A DNA stretch of 64,000 bases from Culex pipiens pallens (lineage: Eukaryota > Arthropoda > Insecta > Diptera > Culicidae): NCBI RefSeq assembly GCF_016801865.2, contig NC_068937.1, positions 97,859,982 to 97,923,981 on the forward strand, given 5' to 3'. The position numbers were made by a program, and so were the translations under genes. The notes beneath the pieces were generated by a model. The model saw only the letters and a list, made by a program, of their open reading frames with translations. It was not told where the DNA came from and made no database searches. Position 1 is the stretch's first letter; each line of letters starts with the position of its first letter. Shown here in pieces: positions 21,801-32,351 of the stretch.

Positions 21801-23565
21801 TGAGCAGTTCTCTACGAAATCGATCTTTTTTTTTGAATTTTAATTTTTGTATTTTTTAATCCGGCTGAAACTTTTTTGGTGCCTTTGGTATGCCCAAAGA
21901 CGCCATTTTGCATGATTAGTTTGTCCATATAATTTTCCATACAAATTTGACAGCATTTGATGTATGAAAATTCAAAAATCTGTATCTTTTGAAGGAATTT
22001 TTTGATCGATTTGGTGTCTTCGGCAAAGTTGTAGGTATGGATATGGACTACACTGAAAAAAAATGATACACGTAAAAAAAAATTTTGTGATTTTTTATTT
22101 AACTTTTTGTCACTAAAACTTGATTTGCAAAAAACACCATTTTTATTTTTTTTTATTTTTTGATATGTTTTAGAGCAGCGATTCTCAACGGGGGTACCGG
22201 GCCTACTTGATTTACACGGTAGGGGGTACCAGCCTAGAAGAAGGTTGAGAATCGCTGTTTTAGAGGACATAAAATGCCAACTTTTCAGAAATTTCCAGGT
22301 TATGCAAAAAATCTTTGAGCGAGTTATAAATTTTTAAATCAATACTGATTTTTTCAAAAAATCAAAAAATTGGTCGCAAAATTGTTCAACTTCATTTTTC
22401 GATGTAAAAACAGGAAAATTGATGTTTTCTAAGTCTCACCCAAACAACCCATTATTTTCTAATGTCGATATCTCAGCAACTAATGGTCCGATTTTCAATG
22501 TTAAAATATGAAAAATTCGTGAAATTTTCCTATTTTTTCAAAAAAAAATATTTTCAATTTTTTTAAACCAAGACTAACACTTTGAAAGGGCGTAATATTG
22601 AATGTTTGGCCCTTTTGAAATGTTAGTCTTGATTTAAAAATATTAAAAATATTTTTTTCGAAAAGATCGGAAAATTTCACGAATGTTTCATATTTTAACA
22701 TTGAAAATCGGACCATTAGTTGCTGATATATCGACATTAGAAAATGGTGGGTTGTTTGGGTGAGACTTAGAAAACATCAATTTTCCTGTTTTAAACCTTT
22801 GCATGGCAATATCTCAGCAACTAAGGGTCGTATCAACAAAGTTCAAAAATGCAAAATATAGAGAATTTTCTCAGCTTTTCAAAAATATTGTTTTCAAAAG
22901 TGGGTAAACATGTGCACTAATTTAAAAAAATGAAATGCTGCGATTATTTTCAAAAAAGTCACCTAAAAATGGATTTAAATTGAAAACGGTGCACTTTATC
23001 AAAATTTCACTAAAGTACTTTTTGATTGCAAATTTGATTTTACATCGAAAAATGAAGTTGAAAAATTTTTGCGACCAATTTTTCGATTTTTTGAAAAAAT
23101 CAGTATTGATTCAAAAATTCATAACTCGCTCAAAGATTTTTTGCACAACCTGGAAATTTCTGAAAAGTTGGCATTTGATGTCTTCTAAAACATATAAAAA
23201 AAAAAAAAAAATTAAAAATAGTGTTTTTTTTGCAAATCAAGTTTTAGTGACAAAAAGTTAAATAAAAAATCACCATATTTTTTTTTACCGTGTATCGTTT
23301 TTTTTCAGTGTAGTCCATATCCATACCTACAACTTTGCCGAAGACACCAAATCGATCAAAAAATTCCTTCAAAAGATACAGATTTTTGAATTTTCATACA
23401 TCATTTTTGTATGGCCAGCTGCCAAATTTGTATGGAAAATTATATGGACAAACTAATGATGCAAAATGGCTTCTTTGGGCATACCGAAGGCACCAAAAAA
23501 GTTTCAGTCGGATAAAAAAATACAAAAAAAAAATCGAATGACCGAAATCTGAGAGAACTGCTCAG
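21801..23565. repeat. FB-B hairpin element, most complete copy (about 1.76 kb)
   Basis: Termini TGAGCAGTTCTCT and AGAGAACTGCTCA are inverted. The two arms, about 800-850 bp each, read as reverse complements of one another through all family landmarks, and meet around 22565-22630 where 'aagactaacactttgaaaggg' and 'cccttttgaaatgttagtctt' flank a loop of about 20 bases containing gtaatattgaatgtttg. If transcribed, the RNA would fold into one very long hairpin. No protein is encoded; peptides such as the one at 23335-23541 recur only because the repeat recurs. A hAT MITE interrupts the left arm. Confidence 0.75.
22176..22257. mobile_element. 82-bp hAT MITE with perfect 8-bp TSD
   Basis: Inverted ends CAGCGATTCTCAAC and GTTGAGAATCGCTG, 14 bp and perfect. 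Both sides carry TTTTAGAG (22168-22175 and 22258-22265). The uninterrupted form of the host sequence, 'gttttaggggacatcaaatg' and variants, is seen in the other FB-B copies. The terminal pattern is typical of hAT (Charlie-like) elements. Confidence 0.9.
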
Positions 23566-25110
23566 TTGGTACAATTTTGAATGTGTTGTCTCTCCTTCTT
23601 TGCAAAATTTTCTCAAAAATTACGAGTCAATTTTTTTTGGGGATTGGAGGACCATAAATGTCATTTTTATATGATATATTTTTATAAATGCTACGTCATC
23701 AATGGAAAGCACCTTAAAAAAATTGAACAAAATCAAAACAATTTTTGGGGTTGACGAAATTTGTTAACCTCACTAAAAATCGATCAAATGGAACTCTGAA
23801 ATGCACTTCAGGTGCGTTTCCCAGTTGGAAAACGCAAATATTAAGTGTATAGAACGCACGCACCCGTGGAAACCCCACTAGTCAATATTTAGAATCCACT
23901 CTACCACAAAGATTGAGCGCTCGACGCCGCGAAAAATCCGGGCCAAACTCCCGGGCAAAAACAGAACCAGAGAGCGAAAAAATTCCGTCCAAAATTTTCC
24001 AATTCACGTCGCGAACCGCACCACAAAATCGTCCAAAGCATAACTATATGGAAGTGCAGTGTTGCCAACTGCGAACTCACTCGCGCACGCAGCAGCAGTG
24101 TGCTAAAACTGGAGGGGTTCATAATTCATCCAAAACTGGCGCACTCCCCATGAAGTCCTCTGCTCGGTATCACGGGCCGGGGGTCAAATCGAAATGAGGC
24201 ACGAAGAAAAATAAATGTTAGGAAAAAAAAAAGTTGACGCGGGTGGGATTTGATCCGTCACCCTCGGATTGCAAAGCGCGCACCGTACCTCAAAGCTAGC
24301 GAGGTGCGAAATTTTCGTGTGCTTATTTTCCACTGTGCACGATCCCTGGAAAACGCATTCAGTTTTATGGGTGATTGCGTGGCTGTGACTCTCGGTCAAA
24401 TGGAGGAAAATTCTTTGAATTCGGTTTCATGCAGCGAAATTGTTGAAACTGCCAATAATGGAGTGTGCGTGTAGTGCAGATAGTCCTCGTTTTTGCTAAG
24501 CCGGAGGATATCGGGAATGCGGTTTATTGTGTGCGATTTCATCAACATAACTAACCCGATTATGGGCCACCACCGCCGAGAGTTTGGAATTTGGAAATTT
24601 CAATCAGGATTACTGGTGAAAATCGGTGTTATGGGAATCATTTTGACGTTTGAAATAACTTACGACAATATTGGTTAGGTAGGTTATTGAATTTAAATCA
24701 ACTCTCACATAGTTACGTAATTTGAAAATACAATTGAATCTTTTCAACGTGGATTTCCTTCACTTTTTGACTTTTTTTCAATCCAATAAAAAATCAAATT
24801 TCAAAAAGTTTTTCCCCATTCTTCCAAGTCCCAAATAAACTCGAAACCATCAATTATGGGCAGCGTTGTTTTTGAGGTTTTTCATCTCTATTTTTTTTTT
24901 GCTCGAAAGAAGCCGATCAGTTCGAAAACCTTAAATTCGATGGATGCAACCGCGCCAGACCAGAGCAAAAAACATGAGGTGAGGTCGAAAAACGATGCTT
25001 TTTCGATCGATTTCCGGACCCAAACCGTGTAATTAACGCTATTGGCCGCCCGGTTGTGGGGGTTGATTTGATAGAGTAGAAGTTGGATTAATTTTTGTTT
25101 GTGGTGTTTG
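23566..25110. other. Gene-free stretch with one tRNA-like trace
   Basis: Mixed composition; 23890-24600 is relatively GC-rich but yields only short, unrelated open frames. At 24235-24302, minus strand, there is a tRNA-like fragment with 'acggatcaaatcccaccc' resembling a B box; its anticodon arm does not fold cleanly, so it may be a decayed SINE or tRNA pseudogene. Confidence 0.3.
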
Positions 25111-25366
25111 CTCAAGGTGATGCAATTTTAGAAATTTTAATTTAACTTTTTGTCACTAAAACTAGATTTGCAAAAAAAAAAAACAAAGTTTATAAATATT
25201 TTTTTTGACATGTTTTAGGAGACATCAAATGCCAACTTTTCAGAAATTTCCAGGTTGTGCAAAAAATCTTTGACAGAGTTAACGTCATGATTCGAATTCC
25301 CGGACGCTTCGAAACCCGGACACCTCATCATGATTTATCAATTATTTGGATATAAGTTCGCATTAT

Positions 25367-27163
25367 TTTATTTATTTATTTGTGTGTGCTTATCGATGTA
25401 CAATTTGTTGAGTTAATTACATTATGTAGTGTTGTGGAGATCCTTTCAGCTACGGCTCAATACATTAATCAAATGATTACTATTGTTTCTAGGATTAAGG
25501 GATAAGCAAGTGCAGGAAAAGTTCACAAAAAAACTGCAACAATTACTTAGGAAGGGGGATAGCGGAAGGGAAAGCTTAGGACTATATCACAGAATATTTA
25601 AGTCAAAATAATGTTGACGGCGTTAATCGACCTGTCGTTGAGGGCTCAAACGATGCAGACATATTTCATCATGAGCTCTGATAGCGCCATGAATTGTTGC
25701 TGCTTGTTACGGCAGCTACTCAGACGGTGATACATGTCCCTCGCGAGGATGAGGAACTCCGACAGCGAGAACAGGTCACCATCGGCAGCGTCGACCTGCG
25801 CTGGGGCAGGTTCTAGGCTGGCTGCTGCTACGCTTGCGTACGTTCGCGACCATCCGGGTGGATGCGCCGAACTGCGATCTGCTGCGGGTTTAGTCAGTGA
25901 ACTGGCAGGCGGCTTCCTCTTCTTTTCCTGCTGCTCGATGTACGACTTCCGGGACGTGCATCCGCGGAAGTTGGCGGTGTGGTTTCCACCGCAGTTAGCG
26001 CATTTCACGCTAGGCTTGTGCTGCTCAGCGTTTCCGGTATCCTTCAGCGTCGCCTTCCGGGGTAGAGGGCAGCCTTCGGTGAGGTGATCCTTGCCACACT
26101 TGACGCATCGCGGGGGCAGGTTACAGTTGCGGGATCCGTGGCCAAATTTCTGGCAACGGTGGCATTGTGCGGCGTCGGTTGGCCGCTTGGTGAAAAACCT
26201 CCACTTCACCAAGTATCCGGAAAGGCACTTTACCAGTCGGAGGTCCTGGATTTTTACTGTACCCTTGTCGAAATATAACAGGTACAATACATGTGTACCT
26301 GTCGCTGTGGTCTTCTTCGACAGCACTTTTACCTCTCGAGGCGTGATGTCGAGGTTCTTCAGCTCCTCGGTGACCTCGGAAATGTCCATCTCCGCCAGTC
26401 CTTGGAGCACGACCTTGACCATTTTTTGGTCACGGCGGTCGTACGTGAAAAATTTCACATTATTGGCTTTGAACACTTCCAAAACCTTGGCATAATCCGC
26501 TTGGGACAGCGCGAGCACTTGCACCGCAACTTTTGTTACTTTGATGAAATATTGTACGTTTGACGGTAGCAATAGTTCATCAACAGTAGACGCCAAAGTA
26601 TCGACCACATGTATCATTGGTGGCCTGTCTCTCACCCTAGGCAAAGAACACGCGAGCATTTTTGCCTTCTTTGCTTCATCTGCGGGGTTATTGTCCTCCT
26701 GCTGGTGTGCACTTTCGTCGTCGTCGCCGCTATCAGACAGCACCTCGAACGAATTTTTTGTTGGAATTGCAATTCCCGTTGTGCTGGAGGATGGACCAGG
26801 TCCACCGGCTCCGGACGTTTGTTGCGGCATTCCGGAAGTCGATACGGACTGCTGGACCTTCTTACCGGATGCTCTGGTTCTGACGGGGCTACGTGGCAGT
26901 AGCGGGATCTTCGTTTGGTCAGCAGTCGTAAGAAGAACAGCTGGGTTTTTTGCCGCCGGCGAGGAGCTCTTCTGGATACGGTGCAATGAGCTGTTTTGGC
27001 CGCGTCCCCGAGCCGAACTCGAGAAGCCACGGCCGCGGCCCTTGTTACGCATCGCGTAGGAGCAAACCCGCGGTTAATTAATGACCGTAAATCGTAGAAA
27101 TCGGTGAAAAAACGCGGAGCACAAAAACTAGTTGTTATTGGCTAGGTGGTTGCTAGCCCGATG
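25367..27163 (-). mobile_element. Gag-only non-LTR retrotransposon (Jockey clade) with 13-bp TSD
   Basis: Both ends carry AAGTTCGCATTAT (25354-25366 and 27164-27176). On the minus strand the element starts CATCGGGCTAGCAACC, has a 111-base 5' UTR, one intact ORF (25646-27052) and a 279-base 3' UTR, and ends in AAATAAATAAATAAAA-type repeats. No endonuclease or reverse transcriptase sequence follows ORF1, so movement must have used enzymes supplied by another LINE. The intact reading frame and perfect TSD show that it inserted in this form. It may be an internally deleted Jockey element or a member of an established gag-only family comparable to Drosophila HeT-A. Confidence 0.85.
25646..27052 (-). 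CDS. Retrotransposon ORF1 (gag-like nucleic-acid-binding protein), 468 aa
   Basis: The protein would coat the retrotransposon RNA and carry it as a ribonucleoprotein. The N-terminus (1-100) is basic and Gly/Ser/Pro-rich (RGRGF, RGRGQ), followed by an acidic patch (SDSGDDDES, 106-114). Residues about 165-290 form the RNA-binding-like fold shared by Jockey-type ORF1 proteins (FFTYDRRDQKMVKVVLQGL). Three zinc knuckles follow: C297-C310 (CHRCQKFGHGSRNC), C316-C328 (CVKCGKDHLTEGC) and C351-C365 (CANCGGNHTANFRGC). The tail has a Lys/Arg-rich stretch and a helical C-terminus. Architecture matches the ORF1 at 46650-48053, but sequence identity is modest, so it belongs to a different family within the clade. 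The frame is intact, with no partner ORF2. Confidence 0.9.
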   Translation of the reverse strand: MRNKGRGRGFSSSARGRGQNSSLHRIQKSSSPAAKNPAVLLTTADQTKIPLLPRSPVRTRASGKKVQQSVSTSGMPQQTSGAGGPGPSSSTTGIAIPTKNSFEVLSDSGDDDESAHQQEDNNPADEAKKAKMLACSLPRVRDRPPMIHVVDTLASTVDELLLPSNVQYFIKVTKVAVQVLALSQADYAKVLEVFKANNVKFFTYDRRDQKMVKVVLQGLAEMDISEVTEELKNLDITPREVKVLSKKTTATGTHVLYLLYFDKGTVKIQDLRLVKCLSGYLVKWRFFTKRPTDAAQCHRCQKFGHGSRNCNLPPRCVKCGKDHLTEGCPLPRKATLKDTGNAEQHKPSVKCANCGGNHTANFRGCTSRKSYIEQQEKKRKPPASSLTKPAADRSSAHPPGWSRTYASVAAASLEPAPAQVDAADGDLFSLSEFLILARDMYHRLSSCRNKQQQFMALSELMMKYVCIV

Positions 27164-29230
27164 AAGTTCGCATTATAAATGTCAAAAATGGGTTATTGAT
27201 GAATTCTAACATCAACTTTAATTCAAAGTTTTTTTGAACGCTGTAGTTAATGTCAAAAAAATAAAATAAAATAAAATTATAAGATTACCAAAAAATGCGA
27301 AACATTTCACGTGAAATATTTCATAGGCGTCCGAAGCATCGGGAAGGCAAAGCACAAATTTATGGTTTTGATCAGAGCTGAAAATGTCAGGGGTCCTGAC
27401 GCGAAAATCGGCGACGCATACACGATTTTTTCAGATCCATTCACTGAACCGCAAAACCGTGACATAAACAAACCCGACTCAGTCGTGAGTGCCCTAGCTC
27501 ACTGAGCAGCTGCAATGCGAGGCAGTAGTCGACCAACGCTCATTCGACGTTGCACGCACACACATAAAGAAATAAGTTTTAACACAAAAAGTTGGTATTT
27601 ATGCGTGGAAATGTAATTTTAAATATAAGTTATGGTTGTTTTAAGTATTTTGCACAGTCTAGAACCATTCAATTGTTTAAAAATAGTCAAAATAGTGTTT
27701 AGAGAGGATTTTACGAGTCAGTCATACGACACGAATTGAGTGAGTGTAGCTCATTTTTTCACGTCTCTCATTCTCCAGCAGCCGACCGGCACGAGTCAGG
27801 CGGCAGTGGTTGAACGGACACAGTAGGCTTACAGTCAGATGCTAGCAGTGAACTGACATTTTGGTTTGCTTCATGTGTACGCTGGGTTGGAAACAATTTG
27901 CAGGCCTGGTTTTGATTTCCTTAAATTCTAGCTAATTTTTATATAAAATACTGATTGTTTTGATGTAAACAGCTAATTTGAGACCTATAGAATGCATTTC
28001 ATTAACATTTCAGTCCAAATTTGTGCGATTCGTCAGCAAAAACGAGTGTCCGGAATTCGAAGCAAAAGTGTCCGGATTTCGAATCAGCTTTTATCAGTGT
28101 CCGGGATTCGAAGCACAACAAGTCATTTTAATTTTCAAATTCTGATGAAAAATTGTTAGAAAAGACATAGTTTGCATGCATTCTCTTAAAAATCACTGTT
28201 AATACTACATCCTGATGATATTTCTTCAATTCCAACTTATTACATGATTTTTTGTCAGCTATAACGAAAATGATATGCTACTAAGTGTCCGGATTTCGAA
28301 TCATGACGTTATAAAGTTTTGAATCAATACTGTTTTTTGTTTTTTCAAAAAATCGAAATATTGGTCGCACAAATTTTTCAACTTCATTTTTAATATAAAA
28401 TGAAATTTGCAATCAAAAAGTACTCTAGAGAAATTTAAATAAAGTGCACCGTTTGCCTACTTTGGAAATAAATATTTTTGAAAAGCTGAGAAAATTCTCT
28501 ATATTTTGCTTTTTTGAACTTTGTTGATACGACCCATAGTTGCTGAGATATTGCCATGCAAAGGTTTAAAAACAGGAAAATTGATGTTTTCTTAGTCTCA
28601 CCTAAACAACCAACCATTTTCTAATATCTAACATTTCAAAAGGGCGTAAAATTTAATGTTTGCTCTTTTGAAATTGTAGTCTTGATTTAAAAAAAATTGA
28701 AAATATTATTTTCGAAAGGACCGGAAAATTTCACAAATGTTTCAAATTTTAACATTGAAAATCGGACCATTAGTTGCTGAGTTATCGATATTACAAAATA
28801 GTGAGTTGTTTGGGTGAGACTAAGAAAACATCAATTTTCCTGGGTTATACCAATATTTCGATTTTTTTTAAATCAGTATTGATTCAAAAAATCAAAACAT
28901 GGTCAAAGATTTTTTGCACAACCCGGAAATTTATGAAAAATTAGCATTTGATGTTCCATTATATGTGTAGTCCATATCCATACCTACAACTTTGCTCAAG
29001 ACACCAAATCGATCAAAAAATTCCTTCAAAAGATACAGATTATTGAATTTTCATGCATCATTTTTGTATGGACAGCTGCCAAATTTGTATGGAAAATTAT
29101 ATGGACAAACTAATGATGCAAAATGGCTTCTTTGGGCATACCGAAGGCACCAAAAAAGTTTCAGCCGGATTAAAAAAATACAAAAATTAAAATTAAAAAA
29201 AAGACCGATTTCGTAAAGAATTGCTCAAAT

Positions 29231-30649
29231 ATGAAATAAAATGTAATATTTTTGTACTTTATTTTTAGCTCAAGCCATACATTTGAAGAAGGTCTATTTA
29301 AAAAATTAAGATCTTTTTATTTTATTTTATAGAAACTTTGTCCATGACTTTGTCAGGAGGGAGAAGATGTTTTCTGATCGATTTGGTGTCTTATGCAAAG
29401 TTGTAGGTTGTTATTAGGATTTGCAATTTTGTAAAATAGTGACAAACAAAAACCCCGAGTTTCCATCAAATAAAAAAAAAATCTCAAAGCAAAAATATTT
29501 TTTTATTCTCGATTTATTTTAACATGTTGTTTGAGAAAGTAATTTTGCCCGTCAGGCAGGGTTGCCAGTTTGCCAGATAAATGTGGGAATGCCAGATTTT
29601 TCAAGGGCCAGCCAGAATAAAGATTTATCAGTCTCTGTGTCAATTTTCTGCCAACTGAACATAGGACAATTGTCAATATGGAGACTTTAATGTAGAATTG
29701 TCTGGGGAATCGTTTCCCACTATCGGTTTCTGAAAATTTTGAAGTTTAGACCATTTTAAAAAAAACAGTTTTAGTAAATGATGTTTGTATTTTTTTAGAA
29801 GAGACATACCATCCTGCATTTTTCGTGAGTCTTTTTGTAACATCTTAGGCTATTTCCTCAAAAATTTTGATCGAAAAAAAAACCTTGACATCATCTTTAA
29901 ATTTAACTTTTGAACTTAAAAATTGAAAAACCTCATAGTAATGGCGTGTATTTTTCTTTCAGTGTATTTTTTCAGAAAGCCCGTCTAATTTCCTACAAGT
30001 TTGTCTTTGACCACTTTTTGATACGATGCAACGGCTTTGAGTTGCAGTAATTTTTAAATCAAAAAATACAAAAATATTTAAATAACTTACGCCCTTCTCA
30101 AATGTTATTTTCAAGTACAATTGGCTCCATATACACAAAAATGGCTTATATAGGCCTAGGATAACATGTCTAAAAAGTTTCATTGAAATCGGAGAGGGTC
30201 GGGTACAAAAGTACCAGAAAAATTCCTGATTTGAGCTGGAATTGCTCAATATCGACAAATCGATGAAAATTACTGACTAATTTTTCAAAGTTTCGGAGAG
30301 ATAATGGTAGGAAATTGTCTCAGATTTTCCAAAATTTCTTTTAAGATGTATTTCAAAAATGCATAAAAAAACGAAAAGAAAAAGAAAATTTTAAGTAGCC
30401 TTAATATTTTTTTTCAACAGGTTTTCGATATTTTCCAAGTGAATAACCTTTAAAATTCTTAATGTCTAAGTTATCTCAGTCAGTAAAATCTGCATAGAAA
30501 TCTACATTTCATTAAGAACAACATTTTCCTACCAAAATTCCAACAAAATACGAGCAAGAAGAAACAGTTCCCAACTCCTTGTCGATATCTGCTTTCAGCT
30601 GATCTGCCGTTCTTCCTGAAAATTTATTAGCTTCGATATTAGTCGAACC
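29231..30649. other. Gene-free stretch with repeat fragments
   Basis: 29330-29420 carries an FB-B-like 'gatcgatttggtgtctta.gcaaagttgtagg'. 29564-29645 is one end of a hAT MITE related to 11768-12128 (cagggttgccag...ttttcaagggccagccagaataaag). 29700-30400 is AT-rich, with landmarks similar to other decayed hairpin arms. No gene. Confidence 0.4.
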
Positions 30650-32340
30650 AGTCAGTGAGTGTGTGTGTGTGTCGTCGTCGCCGGCATTGAATTTCCACCC
30701 GTTTTCCCGCCATCATCGCACACAGTGCCAACAAAGTGAGGAAGAAGACACACACAACACATTGATCGAAAATTCACAGCAAGTTATCTTCCACCCACAC
30801 CCGCGTTCTGTGGGAGGGCGTCGTTTTATCTTGTTTTTTATGTTTTTTTTTCGCCTGCTGCTTTTCCAATCCACTTTCGGCAATTGTATTTCATCTTTCG
30901 CACCCAATCCACACTCACACACACACACAAGAACACACATATTTTCCTGCCCTCCAACCATTTTCAAAAGACAAAGGAAAAGCTCAATGGGGTGAATCGT
31001 GAATGTTTGTTTTTTTTTGGGTTTTTTATTTCCATTTTTCCAATAACAGCAACAAAAAAAATCGAAAAAGAAGGCTACTGATACTGCTGGTTAGTATCAG
31101 CGCACTGTTCTAGGGGATTTTGGTGTATTTTTCAACATGAAAATTTGACAAAAAAAAAAATTATGACGCCTTGACTTGAACCCAGTTCAAAATTTGCTTT
31201 AAATCGAAAAATTCAAAACGGCGTCCAAGAAGCTTTAACCCCCATGAGAGAGCTTTCCAAATAAGCCTGAGCCTAACACCCAAAATGGAGCAACAGCCTT
31301 GTGTTTTTATGGCCAACTCAACTCTAGGCTCAGGAACGGTTCGCGTTCGTTCCCCCACCGAATGCTGGCAGATAGATATAAATTATGGTAATCGCGAGCG
31401 ACAGGTTTATTTACCTTTGATTTATTTGCGACAGCTCGTGGTGTTGGTGGTGGTCGAGGTGGGAGTTCGGAACCAAGAAGGATTTATACGCGCTATCGCG
31501 CGCGCTTCAGAGGCTTCGCGGTGACGGTGCGTCTCGGTGGCAGTTAGTAGACGCAACCGGGAACCTAGCCACCTTCGGAGGAAGCTGGCGCTCGAGGAAG
31601 ATTTGAGAAAGACGACGTGAAAGTGGCGGAGCTTTTCAAGGTGCTTGCGAGGGGACACGGAGAAAATGGTCACTTAGAATGCTACAAATTTTTAAGTAGA
31701 CCAATTCTTGTTGCCTCATCAACAATCAAAATTACCCAAACTCTTGCGAAAACAATCATCAACTTGATCCAGACGGCAGTCGAGTGTCGAACATCGGTTG
31801 CTGCGATCTCTGTCTAACGTCAAAGTAACAAAGTAAACAGGGAACAAAGAGACAGACGCAACATTCTGCGATTTGCCATTGTAGATGTGGGCTTTACGAA
31901 ATACAGTAAAACAAATCATGGCTATAATACATCAGACAATGGGAACAAATTATCTGAAGAGAACAATTTTTTTCCTGTTTTTAACATCAAATTCGAATTC
32001 TGCGACCCCATTTTAGTCGAATTTGAATAGTAGTTGATTGTCTTTAAATATACCATTAAGGCTCTGGAAGGCATCATTCCAGATCGGCCATTTGGCGGCC
32101 ATGTTTGATTTAGAAAAAAACATTCAAATCTTGATTCAGAATGTTTTACTGTGTTGACAATCAAAATTAAGACAACACAAAAATGTATTTTTTGTCCTCA
32201 CTGCAACCGCACTAATCTAGCTTAGACCTCGTGCAAAGTTATATAAAACAATCTCAATTCAAAGTATTGAGCAATTTTCCCAACGATTACCAGTTTTTTT
32301 TTTTCAAATTATTTTCAATAAGAGCTGAAACATTTTATAA
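30650..32340. other. Low-repeat, relatively GC-rich stretch; possible exon or promoter DNA
   Basis: 30650-30990 begins with 'accagtcagtgagtgtg', where TCAGT would fit an arthropod initiator, and contains short GT and CA runs. 31370-31680 has a TATA-like 'agatataaattatgg' and a GC-rich block (cgcgctatcgcgcgcgc). Composition suggests UTR or promoter sequence of an unseen gene, but no open frame has recognisable homology and no splice chain can be built. Confidence 0.25.
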
Positions 32341-32351
32341 AAGTCACAAAT

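Larger units (their letters stand above)
25282..28309. mobile_element. TA-flanked TIR element hosting the gag-only retrotransposon
   Basis: Ends ACGTCATGATTCGAA and ttcgaatcatgacgt are perfect 15-bp inverted repeats, continuing imperfectly with 'cggac' motifs, and both are flanked by TA (25280-25281, 28310-28311). A TA target suggests the Tc1/mariner superfamily. The right interior repeats 'gtgtccgg.attcgaa' at least four times. Without the retrotransposon and its TSD the element is about 1.2 kb; no transposase is readable, so it is non-autonomous. Confidence 0.75.
25115..29230. repeat. FB-B hairpin element split by a nested insertion
   Basis: A shortened left arm (25115-25281) contains 'aactttttgtcactaaaact' and 'ccaggttgtgcaaaaaatct', and breaks at gagtt. 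The family resumes at 28310 with 'ataaagttttgaatcaatac', passes the loop (gcgtaaaatttaatgtttg, near 28643) and ends with 'gaccgatttcgtaaagaattgctca'. Comparison with other copies shows that 25282-28309 is inserted DNA. Confidence 0.65.

Noticed and set aside
25646..27052. Domesticated zinc-knuckle host gene
   Set aside because: TSD, tail and UTR layout show a retrotransposon insertion; without orthologues at the same site domestication cannot be claimed.
27311..27505. 64-residue frame in the TA-flanked element as a transposase remnant
   Set aside because: No DDE/D motif or helix-turn-helix could be seen; too short to call.
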